Shown: positions 25,000-35,054, numbered from the stretch's first letter. The stretch: 64,000 nucleotides of DNA from Schauerella aestuarii (GCF_009866805.1 NZ_SIZW01000042.1:744001-808000), one strand, 5' to 3'. The notes: generated by a model from the sequence alone, not told the origin. Program-made: numbers and translations.

Positions 25000-27084
25000 T
25001 TATGCGTCTCCCGTGTTCATGTCCGTCGCGGCATCGCGTTCCACGATCAGGTTGCCCAGCGTATCGACGCGGCCATTGAAGCCCGGCTCGATCCAGATGG
25101 TGGTGTCGGGCTGCTCGAGAATGGCGGGGCCCTCGATCACGGTGGCGACGGGGAGGTCCAGACGCGCGTAGCGCGTGGCATCCCACCATTGCCCGTCGTG
25201 ATAGATGCGTTGGGTGCCCAATGCCTTGGGCATCTCGGTGGCGGTGGGCGCGAGCACCGCCAGATCGAACTTGGGACGCACGCCGATACGGGCATAGCGC
25301 AGGTTCATCACCCGCACCGGAATGCCGGTCAACGCGCGTCCGAAGGCGGCTCGGTAGGCGGCTTCAAAACTGGCGCCAATGCCTTCGACCGACAGCGCAT
25401 CGCGCGCCACGGCAGCGCGCATCGTGTGGCTCTGACCGGCATACAACATGTCGAATTCGATCACTTCCTCGACGCGTTCGAAAGCCACGCCCGAGGAATT
25501 CAGTCGATCATCGCAGCTTTGCGTGAGCGCATCGATACGTGCGGTCACGTCCGCCAGATCGAGTTCGGCGAGCGACCGGTTCAAGGTTTGCACCGCATCG
25601 TGACGCATGTCGGCAATCACGCAGCCGAGGGCCGAGGTCACACCCGGGTAGCGCGGCACGATGCCGGTACGGGTGCCCACCTCGCGCATCATCGCGCACA
25701 CATGCAGCGCACCACCGCCCCCGAACGGCATGTAGGCAAACTTGCGCGGATCGTGTCCGCGCTCGATCGACACCAGACGAATCGCCCCCGCCATTTTCGC
25801 GTTGGCCACCGTAAGGATGGCCTCTGCCGCCGTGTGCGGATCCAGCCCGAGCGGCTCGGCCACGTGCGTCGCGATGGCGGCGCGCGCCTTTTCCAGATCC
25901 AGCGCGGCCAGGAGGCCGCCGCCCAACGGCCGATCGGCGGCAATGCGGCCCAGGAGCACATTCGCATCGGTAACCGTCGGCCGCGTATTGCCGCGCCCAT
26001 AGCATGCCGGGCCGGGAATACTGCCTGCCGACTCGGGGCCCACCTGCAGCAAGCCACCCGCATCCACCGAGGCGATCGAGCCGCCGCCGGCTCCGATAGT
26101 CTCGATCTGGATCATCGGCGCGCGCACCACCATGCCGAAATCGATCGATGTTTGCGCGGCCAACGAGGCCTGGCCATCGGCCACGAGCGAGACATCGAAC
26201 GACGTGCCGCCCATGTCGCCGGTGACCACATCGGCAAAGCCTGCGGCACGCGCAATCTCCGCGCAGGCAATCACGCCGGCCGCAGGGCCGGACAGCGCGG
26301 TGCGGATGGGGATATCGCAGGCCGTTTCGCGCGACATGATGCCGCCGTTGCTTTGCACCACCAGCAGTTCGCCGGCGAAGCCGTGCTGTTTCAAATCCCG
26401 GTCGAGCCGCTCGAGGTAGCTGCCCACCACGGGCTGCAATGCGGCGTTGAGCGTGGCGGTCGAGCAGCGCTCGAATTCGCGGATCTCGGGCAGCACTTCG
26501 GTAGCGGCCGTCACATGGCCGTTGGGCCAGACGGCGCGCACGGCGGCGACCGCGGCGGCTTCATTGGCAGGATTGGCGTAGGCATTCACGAAAAACACGC
26601 AGACGGCTTGGCAGCCCTGCGCCAGCAGGGCGTGCGCGGCTTGCGTGACCTGATCCAGATCGACGGGCGTGTGCACGCTGCCGTCGGCCAGCACGCGCTC
26701 GTCCACTTCCAGGCGCAGGTCGCGCGGCACAATGGGTTCGAAGCTGCCGCGCAATCCCCACGTGGCGGGGCGATCGCGACGACGCATTTCCAGCACGTCG
26801 CGGAATCCGGTGGTGGTGATGAGACCGGTGCGCGCCACCTTGCGTTCCAGCAAGGCATTGGTGCCCACTGTGGTGCCGTGAACGATCGTCGAGATGATGG
26901 ACGCATCGGCGCCCTCACCCACGCGATCGATCCCGTTCATGAAGCCCCGGGCCTCTTCGCCACGGGTGGACGGCACCTTCACGATGCGGGCCGTGCCACG
27001 TGCTTCATCCAGCACAAACAAATCGGTAAACGTGCCGCCAACATCGACGCCCACGACCAACGGAGCAGCGTCCGTACGGCTCAT
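25000..27084 (-). CDS. hyuA: Hydantoinase/oxoprolinase subunit A (HyuA)
   Basis: A 694-residue ATP-binding subunit. The actin-like phosphate motif VVGVDVGGTFTDLFVLDEA is near residue 10, with VHGTTVGTNALLERK near 65 and GDMGGTSFDVSLV near 290, the typical order for HyuA. With HyuB such enzymes hydrolyse cyclic amides (hydantoins, 5-oxoproline, caprolactam) using ATP, or form part of acetone/acetophenone carboxylases. It overlaps hyuB by 4 nt. No carboxylase gamma subunit is present, which favours a hydrolase. Confidence 0.93.
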   Translation of the reverse strand: MSRTDAAPLVVGVDVGGTFTDLFVLDEARGTARIVKVPSTRGEEARGFMNGIDRVGEGADASIISTIVHGTTVGTNALLERKVARTGLITTTGFRDVLEMRRRDRPATWGLRGSFEPIVPRDLRLEVDERVLADGSVHTPVDLDQVTQAAHALLAQGCQAVCVFFVNAYANPANEAAAVAAVRAVWPNGHVTAATEVLPEIREFERCSTATLNAALQPVVGSYLERLDRDLKQHGFAGELLVVQSNGGIMSRETACDIPIRTALSGPAAGVIACAEIARAAGFADVVTGDMGGTSFDVSLVADGQASLAAQTSIDFGMVVRAPMIQIETIGAGGGSIASVDAGGLLQVGPESAGSIPGPACYGRGNTRPTVTDANVLLGRIAADRPLGGGLLAALDLEKARAAIATHVAEPLGLDPHTAAEAILTVANAKMAGAIRLVSIERGHDPRKFAYMPFGGGGALHVCAMMREVGTRTGIVPRYPGVTSALGCVIADMRHDAVQTLNRSLAELDLADVTARIDALTQSCDDRLNSSGVAFERVEEVIEFDMLYAGQSHTMRAAVARDALSVEGIGASFEAAYRAAFGRALTGIPVRVMNLRYARIGVRPKFDLAVLAPTATEMPKALGTQRIYHDGQWWDATRYARLDLPVATVIEGPAILEQPDTTIWIEPGFNGRVDTLGNLIVERDAATDMNTGDA

Positions 27085-28754
27085 GCTGCATTCTCCTTCA
27101 AGCTTTCGGTAGTCACATAACCCATCGCGCGGTCGTTCTCGCGCGCGCTATCGGCACGCCCTGCGGGCGGACCGTAGCCGCCACCCCCGGGGGTCTCCAG
27201 CCGCACGCGCTCGCCTTGCTTCAGGCGGATCCCGAGCATCTTCGAGGCCATGGGCGGGGTCTGCCAGGCGCCATCGCGCTGGTAGGTGAAGCGGTTGGCG
27301 ATCGACGGCGAGCCGCCGGCAATGCCCTTGGGTGCCGAACGGCCGCGTTCGCCGAAGATGAACACTTCGGCGCTTTGTTCGAGCAGTTCGATTTCATAGA
27401 TGGCGCCCAGGCCACCGCGATACGTGCCGTCGCCTCCCGAATCCGGGCGCAGTGCCCACTGCGTGAAACGCACGGGATACGCGGCCTCGAGAATTTCCAG
27501 GGGCGGAATGGTGGCGGTCGAGATCGGCGCATTGCCGTGGCTCAAGCCATCGCCTTGCGAATGCCCGCCATGCCCACCGCCGAAAAAGCTGAACATCACC
27601 CAGCGCTGGCCGGCGCGCTCGCCATCGCTGCGATGACCGGCGATCGACAAGGCATTGATCGTGCCGTAGGCCTGCGCCATGGCGCGGTCGGGTGCCGCCT
27701 GCGCCATCGCGCAAAAGATCACATCGATCATGCGCAGGATGGTTTCGGTATAGCCGCCCACCGGGCGCGGCCGCTCGGCGGTGATCAACAACCCGTCGGG
27801 CATCACGAAATCGACAGCGTCGAGCACACCGGCATTGGCCGGCACGTCGGGAAATAGATGCTTGAGTGCCACGTAGCATGCGGCGATGGCCGTGGCGCGC
27901 GAGATATTGACCGGTCCGGCGCACGACGGCGATGTGCGGGAAAAATCCAGCGTCATGCGGTCGCCCTTGACCGTCATGGTCAGCGCGATCGACAGCGGCT
28001 CATCCTTCACGCCGTCGTTGTCGAGCGTGTCGTCGAAGCGATACTCGCCATCGGGCAACGCCGCGATATGCGCCCGCATCAATTTCACGGCGCGCGCACG
28101 CAGCGTGGTCAACGATTCCAGCACCACGCCGTCGCCATATTCGGACAGCAAGCCGTCGAGGCGGCGCGCACCCAGCTCGAGTGCTGCCAATTGACCGTTG
28201 AGGTCGCCCCACAGGCTGTCCGGCAAACGGGTATTGGCCTTCAGGATGGCGAGCACGTCATCGTCCAGCACGCCGGCACGCATGATGCGCACGGGCGGGA
28301 TCTGCACCGCTTCCTGCCAGCATTCGGTGGCCGCCGGGTTGTAGTTGCCCGGCACGGCACCGCCCACGTCGTGCCAATGCGCGGCCGACGCGATGAAGCA
28401 AAACAGCTTGCCGCCACGAAACACGGGGCGCACCAGCTTGAAGTCGTTGGCGTGCGTGCCCCCTTCGTAGGGATCGTTGAAGAGCCACACATCACCATCG
28501 ATCATGCCGCCGCGCGTGGCCGCCACCTTGATCGCCGCGCGCACCGCGAACGCCATGGCGCCCACGAACACCGGCAAGCCCGATTTGCCCTGCACCAGTG
28601 TCGCCCCCGTTTCGGCCTCGTAGATACCGTGGCAGGCATCGTGCGCTTCGGCGATGATCGGATTGAAGGCGCTGCGGTACAGCGTCGCATCCATCTCGTC
28701 GGCAATCTGTTCCAGGCGCCCTTTCAGTACGGCCAGGGTCACGGCGTCAAGCAT
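27081..28754 (-). CDS. hyuB: Hydantoinase/oxoprolinase subunit B (HyuB)
   Basis: A protein of about 557 residues with the HyuB opening LDAVTLAVLKGRLEQIADEM and the segment SAFNPIIAEAHDACHGIYEA. DVWLFNDPYEGGTHANDFKL is near 115 and the glycine-rich C-terminus is LETPGGGGYGPP. It forms the catalytic partner of HyuA. ATG 28754 was preferred because AAGGA lies 8-9 nt upstream; an ATG 9 nt earlier overlaps that site. It overlaps the aconitase small-subunit gene by 8 nt. Confidence 0.93.
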   Translation of the reverse strand: MLDAVTLAVLKGRLEQIADEMDATLYRSAFNPIIAEAHDACHGIYEAETGATLVQGKSGLPVFVGAMAFAVRAAIKVAATRGGMIDGDVWLFNDPYEGGTHANDFKLVRPVFRGGKLFCFIASAAHWHDVGGAVPGNYNPAATECWQEAVQIPPVRIMRAGVLDDDVLAILKANTRLPDSLWGDLNGQLAALELGARRLDGLLSEYGDGVVLESLTTLRARAVKLMRAHIAALPDGEYRFDDTLDNDGVKDEPLSIALTMTVKGDRMTLDFSRTSPSCAGPVNISRATAIAACYVALKHLFPDVPANAGVLDAVDFVMPDGLLITAERPRPVGGYTETILRMIDVIFCAMAQAAPDRAMAQAYGTINALSIAGHRSDGERAGQRWVMFSFFGGGHGGHSQGDGLSHGNAPISTATIPPLEILEAAYPVRFTQWALRPDSGGDGTYRGGLGAIYEIELLEQSAEVFIFGERGRSAPKGIAGGSPSIANRFTYQRDGAWQTPPMASKMLGIRLKQGERVRLETPGGGGYGPPAGRADSARENDRAMGYVTTESLKENAA

Positions 28755-29253
28755 GTTTCGCATCCTTCGAAAATCGCAACTTCAATTGATTCATCAGCCC
28801 GCCCGCATCCACCATCTCGAGCAGGAAATCGGGCACGGTCTCGCAGGCCAGGCGGCTGCCGTCGGCACGGATCACATGGCCCGCACGCGGATCGATCGCG
28901 ATGTGCTCGCCATCCTCGATCTGCTCGGCTTCAGCGCACGTCAGCAGCAGCAAGCCCACATTGAAGGCATTGCGGAAATACAGCCCGCCGAACGCGGGTG
29001 CAATCACGGCGCGCACGCCCAAGCTCACCAGGGCTTGTGCCGCCTGCTCGCGCGACGAACCGATGCCGAAGTTCGGCCCGGCCACCAGCACATCGCCCGG
29101 CTGCACGCCGGCGGCAAACTCGGGCCGCACGCCTTCCAGGCAGTGCTTGGCAATCTCGTCCAAACCGTATTTCATATAGGCGCCGGGCGCCAGTTGATCC
29201 GTGTCGACATCGGCGCCGACGCGCCAGGCGCGGTGGGTCGCGGCGTTCGTCAT
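28747..29253 (-). CDS. Aconitase-superfamily small subunit (LeuD-like)
   Basis: A 168-residue swivel domain of the isopropylmalate-dehydratase type. It starts WRVGADVDTDQLAPGAYMK and carries the substrate loop GPNFGIGSSREQAAQAL near 57, then AFGGLYFRNAFNVGL. It pairs with the large subunit, which it overlaps by 4 nt. Specificity within LeuCD-like enzymes (isopropylmalate, maleate, citraconate, dimethylmaleate, homoaconitate) depends on this loop and is not readable here. The operon context argues against leucine biosynthesis. Confidence 0.92.
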   Translation of the reverse strand: MTNAATHRAWRVGADVDTDQLAPGAYMKYGLDEIAKHCLEGVRPEFAAGVQPGDVLVAGPNFGIGSSREQAAQALVSLGVRAVIAPAFGGLYFRNAFNVGLLLLTCAEAEQIEDGEHIAIDPRAGHVIRADGSRLACETVPDFLLEMVDAGGLMNQLKLRFSKDAKHA

Positions 29254-30518
29254 GCCAGCACCTCGCGCGGGTCGGCGATGGCACCGATCAAGGCCGAGGC
29301 CGCCACGGTGTAGGGCGACGCGAGATACACCTGCGCGCTCGCCGAGCCCATGCGCCCTTTGAAGTTGCGCGCCGTGGTTGAAATCGTGTTCGCATTGTCG
29401 GGAATCGAGCCGCCGTAACCGGCACAGGCGCCGCACGACGTGGCAAACACTTCTGCGCCGGCATCGATCAGCGTCTGCATGATGCCGGCCTCGGCTGCGG
29501 CATCCTGGTCGCGCTTGCTGGCCGGGGCGACCATCAGCCGCACGCCGGCTGCCACGCGCTTACCGTGCAATACGCGGGCGGCTGCACGTAAATCCTCGAA
29601 CTTGGCGCCGGTACAGGCGCCGATATAGGCCGCCGCGATCGGTGTGCCCGCGAACTCGCTCACGGCGCGGCTGTTGGCCGGGCTGTGCGGCGCGGCCACG
29701 TGGGGTGCCAGGGCGCCGGCATCGAAGCGATGAATTTCAGCCGGCGCATCCGCATCCGAATGCCACCCCTCGACCGCGACTTGCGCGACGCCCACGTCGG
29801 CAAGATAGGCCTGCGTGACGGCATCCGGGGCGATCAAGCCCACTTGAGAGCCCAGTTCCGCACTCATGTTCGACAACGTCATGCGCTCCTGCATGGACAG
29901 CGCACGCACCGCGTCACCGCAGAACTCGACCGCCTGATAACGCCCGCCGTTCATGCCGAAGCGGCCGATCATATGCAGCATCATGTCCTTGGCCGTTACG
30001 CCGTCAGACAACTTGCCATCCCACTGCATCATGATGGTGTCGGGTACCTTGATCCAGATCTCGCCTTTCACCACCACGCCCAGCATCTCGGTGCTGCCGA
30101 CGCCAAACATATACGCGCCAAACGCGCCGCCCGTGGGCGAATGCGAATCGCCCCCTACGGCGAGCATCCCCGGCCGCAAATGCCCGCCCTCCGGCACGAC
30201 CACATGGCAGATGCCCACCGAGTCGTACACATTGGGGAGCCGTTCGCGTTGGGCCCATTCGCGCGCGATGCGCACGATACGGCGTGACTCGTCGTCCTGT
30301 TCCGGCACGTAGTGATCAATCACCAGCACCACCTTGTTGCGATCCCAGATCTCGGCACCCAATTCATCGAGCATGGGCTGCAGGCGGCGCGGGCCGCTGG
30401 AATCATGGAACATGGCGAGATCGACCTTGCAGGTCACGATCTCGCCGGGCGCCACCGAAGCGCGGCCGCTGGCGGCGGCGAGCAGTTTCTGCGCCAGAGT
30501 TTGCGGCACGTGTGTCAT
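29250..30518 (-). CDS. Aconitase-superfamily large subunit, 4Fe-4S hydro-lyase (LeuC-like)
   Basis: A 422-residue [4Fe-4S] hydratase subunit. Cluster cysteines lie in YIGACTGAKFEDL near 300 and FATSCGACAGYGG near 362, and the active-site segment GDSHSPTGGAFGAYMFGVGS is near 122. It adds water to, or removes it from, an unsaturated diacid. The ATG at 30518 overlaps the livF stop (TGATG); a GTG one codon earlier is an alternative. Together with the LeuD-like subunit and the C-C lyase it resembles the dimethylmaleate hydratase/lyase logic of nicotinate fermentation. Confidence 0.92.
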   Translation of the reverse strand: MTHVPQTLAQKLLAAASGRASVAPGEIVTCKVDLAMFHDSSGPRRLQPMLDELGAEIWDRNKVVLVIDHYVPEQDDESRRIVRIAREWAQRERLPNVYDSVGICHVVVPEGGHLRPGMLAVGGDSHSPTGGAFGAYMFGVGSTEMLGVVVKGEIWIKVPDTIMMQWDGKLSDGVTAKDMMLHMIGRFGMNGGRYQAVEFCGDAVRALSMQERMTLSNMSAELGSQVGLIAPDAVTQAYLADVGVAQVAVEGWHSDADAPAEIHRFDAGALAPHVAAPHSPANSRAVSEFAGTPIAAAYIGACTGAKFEDLRAAARVLHGKRVAAGVRLMVAPASKRDQDAAAEAGIMQTLIDAGAEVFATSCGACAGYGGSIPDNANTISTTARNFKGRMGSASAQVYLASPYTVAASALIGAIADPREVLA

Positions 30519-31228
30519 CACATCCCCAGATAGGCCCGGCGCAATGCGTCGCTGGCCAGCAATTCGGCGCTCGAACCGGAAAACCGCACCGTGCCGTTTT
30601 CCAGCACGTACGCCCGTTGCGCCACTTCAAGCGATTGGCCGACGTTCTGCTCGACCAGCAGGATCGACAAGCCTTCGCGATGCAGACGTGCGATCAACGT
30701 AAACATCTCTTCCACCAACATGGGCGAGAGCCCCAGCGACGGCTCGTCCAGGATCAGCAGCTTCGGCTCGGCCATGAGGCCGCGCGCAATCGCCACCATT
30801 TGCTGCTCGCCGCCGCTCATCGTGCCGGCGTGCTGATCGATGCGTTCGCGCAGGCGTGGAAAAATCTCCATCACCCGTTCCAGATTGCGTGCCCGGGATG
30901 GCCGACCGCGCGTGAAGGAACCCAGTTCGAGGTTTTCGCGCACCGAGAGGTTCGGAAAAATGCGCCGGCCTTCGGGCACTTGAATCAAACCCGATTGCAC
31001 CACCTGCCGATAGTGCTTGCGATACAGGTTCTGGCCATCGAACTGCACTTCGCCCGACCACGCCTGCGACAGGCCGCAGATCGTGTTGTTGAGCGTGGAT
31101 TTGCCGGCGCCGTTGCTGCCCAGCAGCACCACGATTTCGCCTTCGCCCACGTGTAGATCCACGCCGCGCAGCACTTCCACCCGGCCATACCCCGCGCGCA
31201 GCTGGCGGATATCCAATAACGGCGTCAT
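30518..31228 (-). CDS. livF: Branched-chain-type ABC transporter ATP-binding protein (LivF-like)
   Basis: A 236-residue ATPase: Walker A LLGSNGAGKSTLNNTI near 35, signature MSGGEQQMVAIARGLM near 135 and Walker B LLILDEPSLGLSP near 155. It drives a HAAT-type importer together with the next four genes. It overlaps the LivG gene by 4 nt. Such importers carry amino acids, amides or aromatic and aliphatic acids; here the ligand should be the operon's catabolic substrate. Confidence 0.93.
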   Translation of the reverse strand: MTPLLDIRQLRAGYGRVEVLRGVDLHVGEGEIVVLLGSNGAGKSTLNNTICGLSQAWSGEVQFDGQNLYRKHYRQVVQSGLIQVPEGRRIFPNLSVRENLELGSFTRGRPSRARNLERVMEIFPRLRERIDQHAGTMSGGEQQMVAIARGLMAEPKLLILDEPSLGLSPMLVEEMFTLIARLHREGLSILLVEQNVGQSLEVAQRAYVLENGTVRFSGSSAELLASDALRRAYLGM

Positions 31229-31980
31229 ACCTTCACTCCTTGCCCGGCCAACCGCTTGGCGGCGCCGTGGCCGAGATAGGCTTCGATCACAGCGGTGTCG
31301 GCCGTCACCTCAGATGGGCTACCCGATGCAATCAACTTGCCTTGCGACAGCACCCACACGTGTCCCGCCAGGCTCATCACCGCCTGCATCACATGCTCGA
31401 TCATCAGCACGGTCACGCCACTGTCGACCAGGCCGCGCACGACCGGAATCATCTCGGCGATCTCATTGGGATTGAGGCCGGCGAGCACTTCGTCCAACAG
31501 CAGCAGGCGCGGTTGCGTGGCCAATGCCCTCGCCAGCTCCAGGCGCTTGCGGCCCGCCACGGTGAGATCGGACGCAGGCTTGTCGAGCTGCGACGTGAGA
31601 TTGACGCGCGCGGCCACTTCGGCTGCCTGCGCCAGCGCCTCACGCCGATTGCCCGTGTGCATATGCGCGCCCACGGCGATATTTTCCCGCACCGTTTGCG
31701 CGGCGAACGGCTGCACGATCTGGAAGGTGCGGGTGAGGCCCATCCGTGCCGTGACGTGCGGCGCTTGACCGGTCACATCCTGGCCCAGAAACTCGACGCG
31801 GCCCTCACCGGGCTTCAAGAAGCCCGACAGCAGGCCGAACAACGTGGTCTTGCCGGCGCCGTTGGGGCCTACCAGTGCCGTCAAGGTGCCGGCCTCGATC
31901 TGCAGGCTCACGTCCTGCACGGCTTTCAGGCCGCCGAACGCAATGCCCACGTTTTGCGTTTTCAAGAGGATCTCAGCCAT
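31225..31980 (-). CDS. livG: Branched-chain-type ABC transporter ATP-binding protein (LivG-like)
   Basis: A 251-residue ATPase with Walker A LVGPNGAGKTTLFGLLSGFL near 38, a divergent signature LTVAGRKRLELARALA near 145, and Walker B LLLLDEVLAGLNPNE, the usual LivG variant. The C-terminal YLGHGAAK is typical. It overlaps livM by 8 nt and livF by 4 nt. Confidence 0.93.
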   Translation of the reverse strand: MAEILLKTQNVGIAFGGLKAVQDVSLQIEAGTLTALVGPNGAGKTTLFGLLSGFLKPGEGRVEFLGQDVTGQAPHVTARMGLTRTFQIVQPFAAQTVRENIAVGAHMHTGNRREALAQAAEVAARVNLTSQLDKPASDLTVAGRKRLELARALATQPRLLLLDEVLAGLNPNEIAEMIPVVRGLVDSGVTVLMIEHVMQAVMSLAGHVWVLSQGKLIASGSPSEVTADTAVIEAYLGHGAAKRLAGQGVKV

Positions 31981-32947
31981 TGCCGCGCCCTCCTCGGCTG
32001 AACAGGCGTTTGATGGAAACCCCGCTACCCGCCACGCCGCGCGGCATGAACATCACGATCAACACGAGCACGGTGCCGTAGATCACCATGCTGATCCCCG
32101 GAATTTCGCCAAACATATTTCGGGTAACGTCGCTCAGCAGATGCAGCACCACGGCGCCCAGAATCGGGCCCCACAACGTGCCGACGCCGCCCACGATCGC
32201 GCCGACAAGGGCTTCGACCGACACGGCCGGCCCAAAGGCGATACCGGGATCGATGTACTGAAAGACCTGCACGTAGAACGCGCCCGCCACGCTCATGAAC
32301 GCCGCCGACAGCGCAATCGCCTTGAGCTTGACCTGAAATGGATTGACGCCCACGGCACGCGCCGCGTCTTCGTTATCACGCACCGCCTGCATGTAGGCCC
32401 CGGTGCGCGAGTGGCGCAACCAGGCCGTGACCAGCAAAGCGGCAACCACGAATGCCAGCAGCAGGAAGATGTAGCCATGGCGCGAGGCAAACTGCATATT
32501 GGCGATCGAGCCGCGCAACGGCACCATCAGTCCCACGCCGCCGCCGGTAAAGCTCGCCGATAGCGCCAGGATGCGAAACACCTCGGCAAAGGCCAGCGTG
32601 ACCAGTGCGAAGTAGGAGCCCTTCAAGCCATACCGGAAGGTCAGTGCCCCCACGATCAACGCCACGATCACACCGGCCACCATGGCCATGACCAGCCCCA
32701 CCCAGGGGTTGATGCCGCCGGACAACTGCGCCACGGCTTGCGTGTACGCACCCACGCCGAAGAACAAGGCGTGCCCGAACGACAACTGGCCGGCGTAACC
32801 GCCGAGGATGTTCCAGGCCTGCGACAAGAGCGCCGCATACAGGGACATCATGATGAAGGTCAGCCATACGCCCGAGGACGTGACCAACGTGATGACGCTC
32901 ACGCCCACGGCGAACAGCACAATGAATATCAAATCTCGCAGGTTCAT
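31973..32947 (-). CDS. livM: Branched-chain-type ABC transporter permease (LivM-like)
   Basis: A permease of about 324 residues with eight or more helices. The family segment NILGGYAGQLSFGHALFFGV is near residue 50, and the EAA-like cytoplasmic loop AYMQAVRDNEDAARAVGVN is near 210. The ATG at 32947 overlaps the livH stop by 4 nt and fits the family start; the frame is open upstream only by chance. Confidence 0.93.
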   Translation of the reverse strand: MNLRDLIFIVLFAVGVSVITLVTSSGVWLTFIMMSLYAALLSQAWNILGGYAGQLSFGHALFFGVGAYTQAVAQLSGGINPWVGLVMAMVAGVIVALIVGALTFRYGLKGSYFALVTLAFAEVFRILALSASFTGGGVGLMVPLRGSIANMQFASRHGYIFLLLAFVVAALLVTAWLRHSRTGAYMQAVRDNEDAARAVGVNPFQVKLKAIALSAAFMSVAGAFYVQVFQYIDPGIAFGPAVSVEALVGAIVGGVGTLWGPILGAVVLHLLSDVTRNMFGEIPGISMVIYGTVLVLIVMFMPRGVAGSGVSIKRLFSRGGRGNG

Positions 32948-33816
32948 GCTTTCGATCCAAAGAGGCCTTGCGGACGCAACAACAAGGTCACGATGAAGAG
33001 AACGAAGATGCCGACCTGACCGAGCGAATCGCCCAGAAACAGGCCGCCCAGCGACTCGATCACGCCCACCAGCAGGCCGCCGATCAACGCGCCCGTAAAG
33101 CTCCCCATTCCGCCCAGCACGACGATGGTGAAGGCGATCAGCACGAAGCCCGAACCCACTTGCGGATTGACGTAGTACACCGGCAGCAGAAAGCACGCGG
33201 CCGCACCCAGACAGGCCATGCCGATGCCGAACGACACCGCATATACCTTCTCCACATCGATACCCATCAGCTTGGCACCCTGCTTTTCCTTCGCCACGGC
33301 ACGAATGGCACGGCCGAGATCGGTGCTGCGCATCATCCAGAACAGCACGGCACAGATCGCCAATGCGCCGCCGAAGGCGATCAGCTTGGGCAACGCGATC
33401 AACGCCGGCCCGATCTCGACCGTCGAGAGCGTGTACGGCGTATCGATGGTGCGCGTGTCCGACTTGAAGAAGATCAGCGCCAGGTTCTCCAGCACGATCG
33501 ACAAGCCCAGCGTGACGAGCAGAATGTTCTCGTCCTTGCCGTGGCTGGCGCGGTTGATGATCCCGCGCTGAACGCCATAGCCCAGCACGAACATCGCCGC
33601 CATCACCAGCGGCAACGCCACATAAGGATCGATGCCCAAGCGGTCGTGCAGCAGATACACGCCGTACAGCGCCATCATCAACGCCGCGCCATGCGCGAAG
33701 TTGATGATGTGCAGCACGCCGTAGATCAGGGTCAGGCCCAACGCGATGAGCGCGTACACCGCGCCCGTCGTCAGGCCGTTGAGGATCGAAGGGAAGAGGA
33801 TGCCGAATTCGAGCAT
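32944..33816 (-). CDS. livH: Branched-chain-type ABC transporter permease (LivH-like)
   Basis: A 290-residue permease with eight predicted helices, opening with LNGLTTGAVYALIALGLTLI and containing the loop GRAIRAVAKEKQGAKLMGID near 190. It pairs with LivM to form the channel. It starts 9 bp after the receptor gene. Confidence 0.93.
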   Translation of the reverse strand: MLEFGILFPSILNGLTTGAVYALIALGLTLIYGVLHIINFAHGAALMMALYGVYLLHDRLGIDPYVALPLVMAAMFVLGYGVQRGIINRASHGKDENILLVTLGLSIVLENLALIFFKSDTRTIDTPYTLSTVEIGPALIALPKLIAFGGALAICAVLFWMMRSTDLGRAIRAVAKEKQGAKLMGIDVEKVYAVSFGIGMACLGAAACFLLPVYYVNPQVGSGFVLIAFTIVVLGGMGSFTGALIGGLLVGVIESLGGLFLGDSLGQVGIFVLFIVTLLLRPQGLFGSKA

Positions 33817-33825
33817 GTGTGTGAC

Positions 33826-35031
33826 CTACGCCTTGAGCGGAAACACCGCGTTCGTTTCGCGGAATGCCTCGGGCACGATGACCTTGATGTCGCCATCGAC
33901 CACTTGCGTGAGCAACGGCTGCGCGCCGGTGTTCTGGCCATTGACGAACTTGGTGGGGCCGTAGGGCATGAAGCTGTCGGCAAACGTGCTGGCGGCGAGC
34001 GCCTCGGTGATCGCTTCGCGATCGCTGGACTTGGCCCGTTCGATCGCGTCGGCCAGCAGGAACATGGCCGTATAGGTCATGAACACTTCATAGCTGAAGA
34101 ACGCACCCTTTTCTTCCACACGCTTTTTCAGCGGTGCGATGCGGGCATCCTTGGGATTGAACCAGTGGTTGCAGTCGATGATGCCGTTGGCGATTTCCGG
34201 GAACTCTTTCAGAAACTTGTAGCTCGATGCCGCACCGCCCAAAACGGAATAGATCGCCTTGGGTGCGACTTTCTGCTGCTTCATGGCGCGCAACAGCAGC
34301 GCGTATTCGTTGTAGTAGTTGGCGGGAATCACGATATCCGGATTGACCGACCGCATCCGCAACACGATATTGTTGAAGTCACGTGTGGGGTTGGGATGCT
34401 TGACGACTTCCTTCACCTCGAAGCCCAACGGCGGCAACGCCTTGGACAGCAGATCCGCCGTGCCCGATCCGAACAACGACTCTTCATGCACGATCATCAC
34501 CGTCTTGGCGGGATTGCCGGCCGCCTTGTTCATCGCCACCAGATCGTTGACCGCGCGGTCCGTACACGCCCGGTAGCCAGGACCGAAGCGGAAGGTATTC
34601 TTCAGTCCGCGCTCAACAATCTGATCCGCCACGCCCACGTCAACCACATGCGGCAGGTTGTACTTGGCGGCGGTTTGCGTGGTGGCCAGACAGATGGCCG
34701 AACCGTACGCGCCCACGATTGCCGACACGCCAGCTTCGTTGAGCTTTTCCACTTCGGCCGATCCGGCTTCAGGGCGCGATTGCGCATCGCCCAAGACCGC
34801 TTCGAGCTTGGCACCGCCCATCGACTTGATCCCGCCGGCGGCATTGATGTCTTCGATCGCCAGCAAGGCGCCCAAGCGGCATTGCTGGCCGGAATAGGCC
34901 AAGGCGCCCGTCACCGGGTGCAATACACCCACTTTGATCGCCGGAGCGGATTGCGCACGCAAGGTCCACGGTGCGGCCAGCACGGCCGCCGCGGCTGCGG
35001 ATTGACGAATGAAAGTACGACGAGTGCTCAT
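33826..35031 (-). CDS. ABC transporter substrate-binding protein (LivK-type, Tat-exported)
   Basis: A 401-residue periplasmic receptor with a Tat signal (STRRTFIRQSAAAAAVLAA, cleaved near L-R-A-Q). The type I periplasmic-binding fold starts at IKVGVLHPVTGALAYSG, and DINAAGGIKSMGG is near 72. Such receptors bind amides, urea or carboxylates; the ligand is not readable. GGAG lies 9 nt before the chosen ATG. It is the first structural gene after the regulator. Confidence 0.92.
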   Translation of the reverse strand: MSTRRTFIRQSAAAAAVLAAPWTLRAQSAPAIKVGVLHPVTGALAYSGQQCRLGALLAIEDINAAGGIKSMGGAKLEAVLGDAQSRPEAGSAEVEKLNEAGVSAIVGAYGSAICLATTQTAAKYNLPHVVDVGVADQIVERGLKNTFRFGPGYRACTDRAVNDLVAMNKAAGNPAKTVMIVHEESLFGSGTADLLSKALPPLGFEVKEVVKHPNPTRDFNNIVLRMRSVNPDIVIPANYYNEYALLLRAMKQQKVAPKAIYSVLGGAASSYKFLKEFPEIANGIIDCNHWFNPKDARIAPLKKRVEEKGAFFSYEVFMTYTAMFLLADAIERAKSSDREAITEALAASTFADSFMPYGPTKFVNGQNTGAQPLLTQVVDGDIKVIVPEAFRETNAVFPLKA

Positions 35032-35054
35032 GAAGGGAAGCTCCGACAAGGACG

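Noticed and set aside
24934-27120. A 728-codon open frame on the plus strand
   Set aside because: It is exactly antisense to hyuA, has no recognisable domain and a composition rich in His, Arg and Gly, typical of shadows of GC-rich genes.
28747-30518. Leucine biosynthesis genes leuC and leuD
   Set aside because: The subunits are LeuCD-like, but no leuA or leuB is nearby and the operon is catabolic, so another hydratase specificity is more likely.
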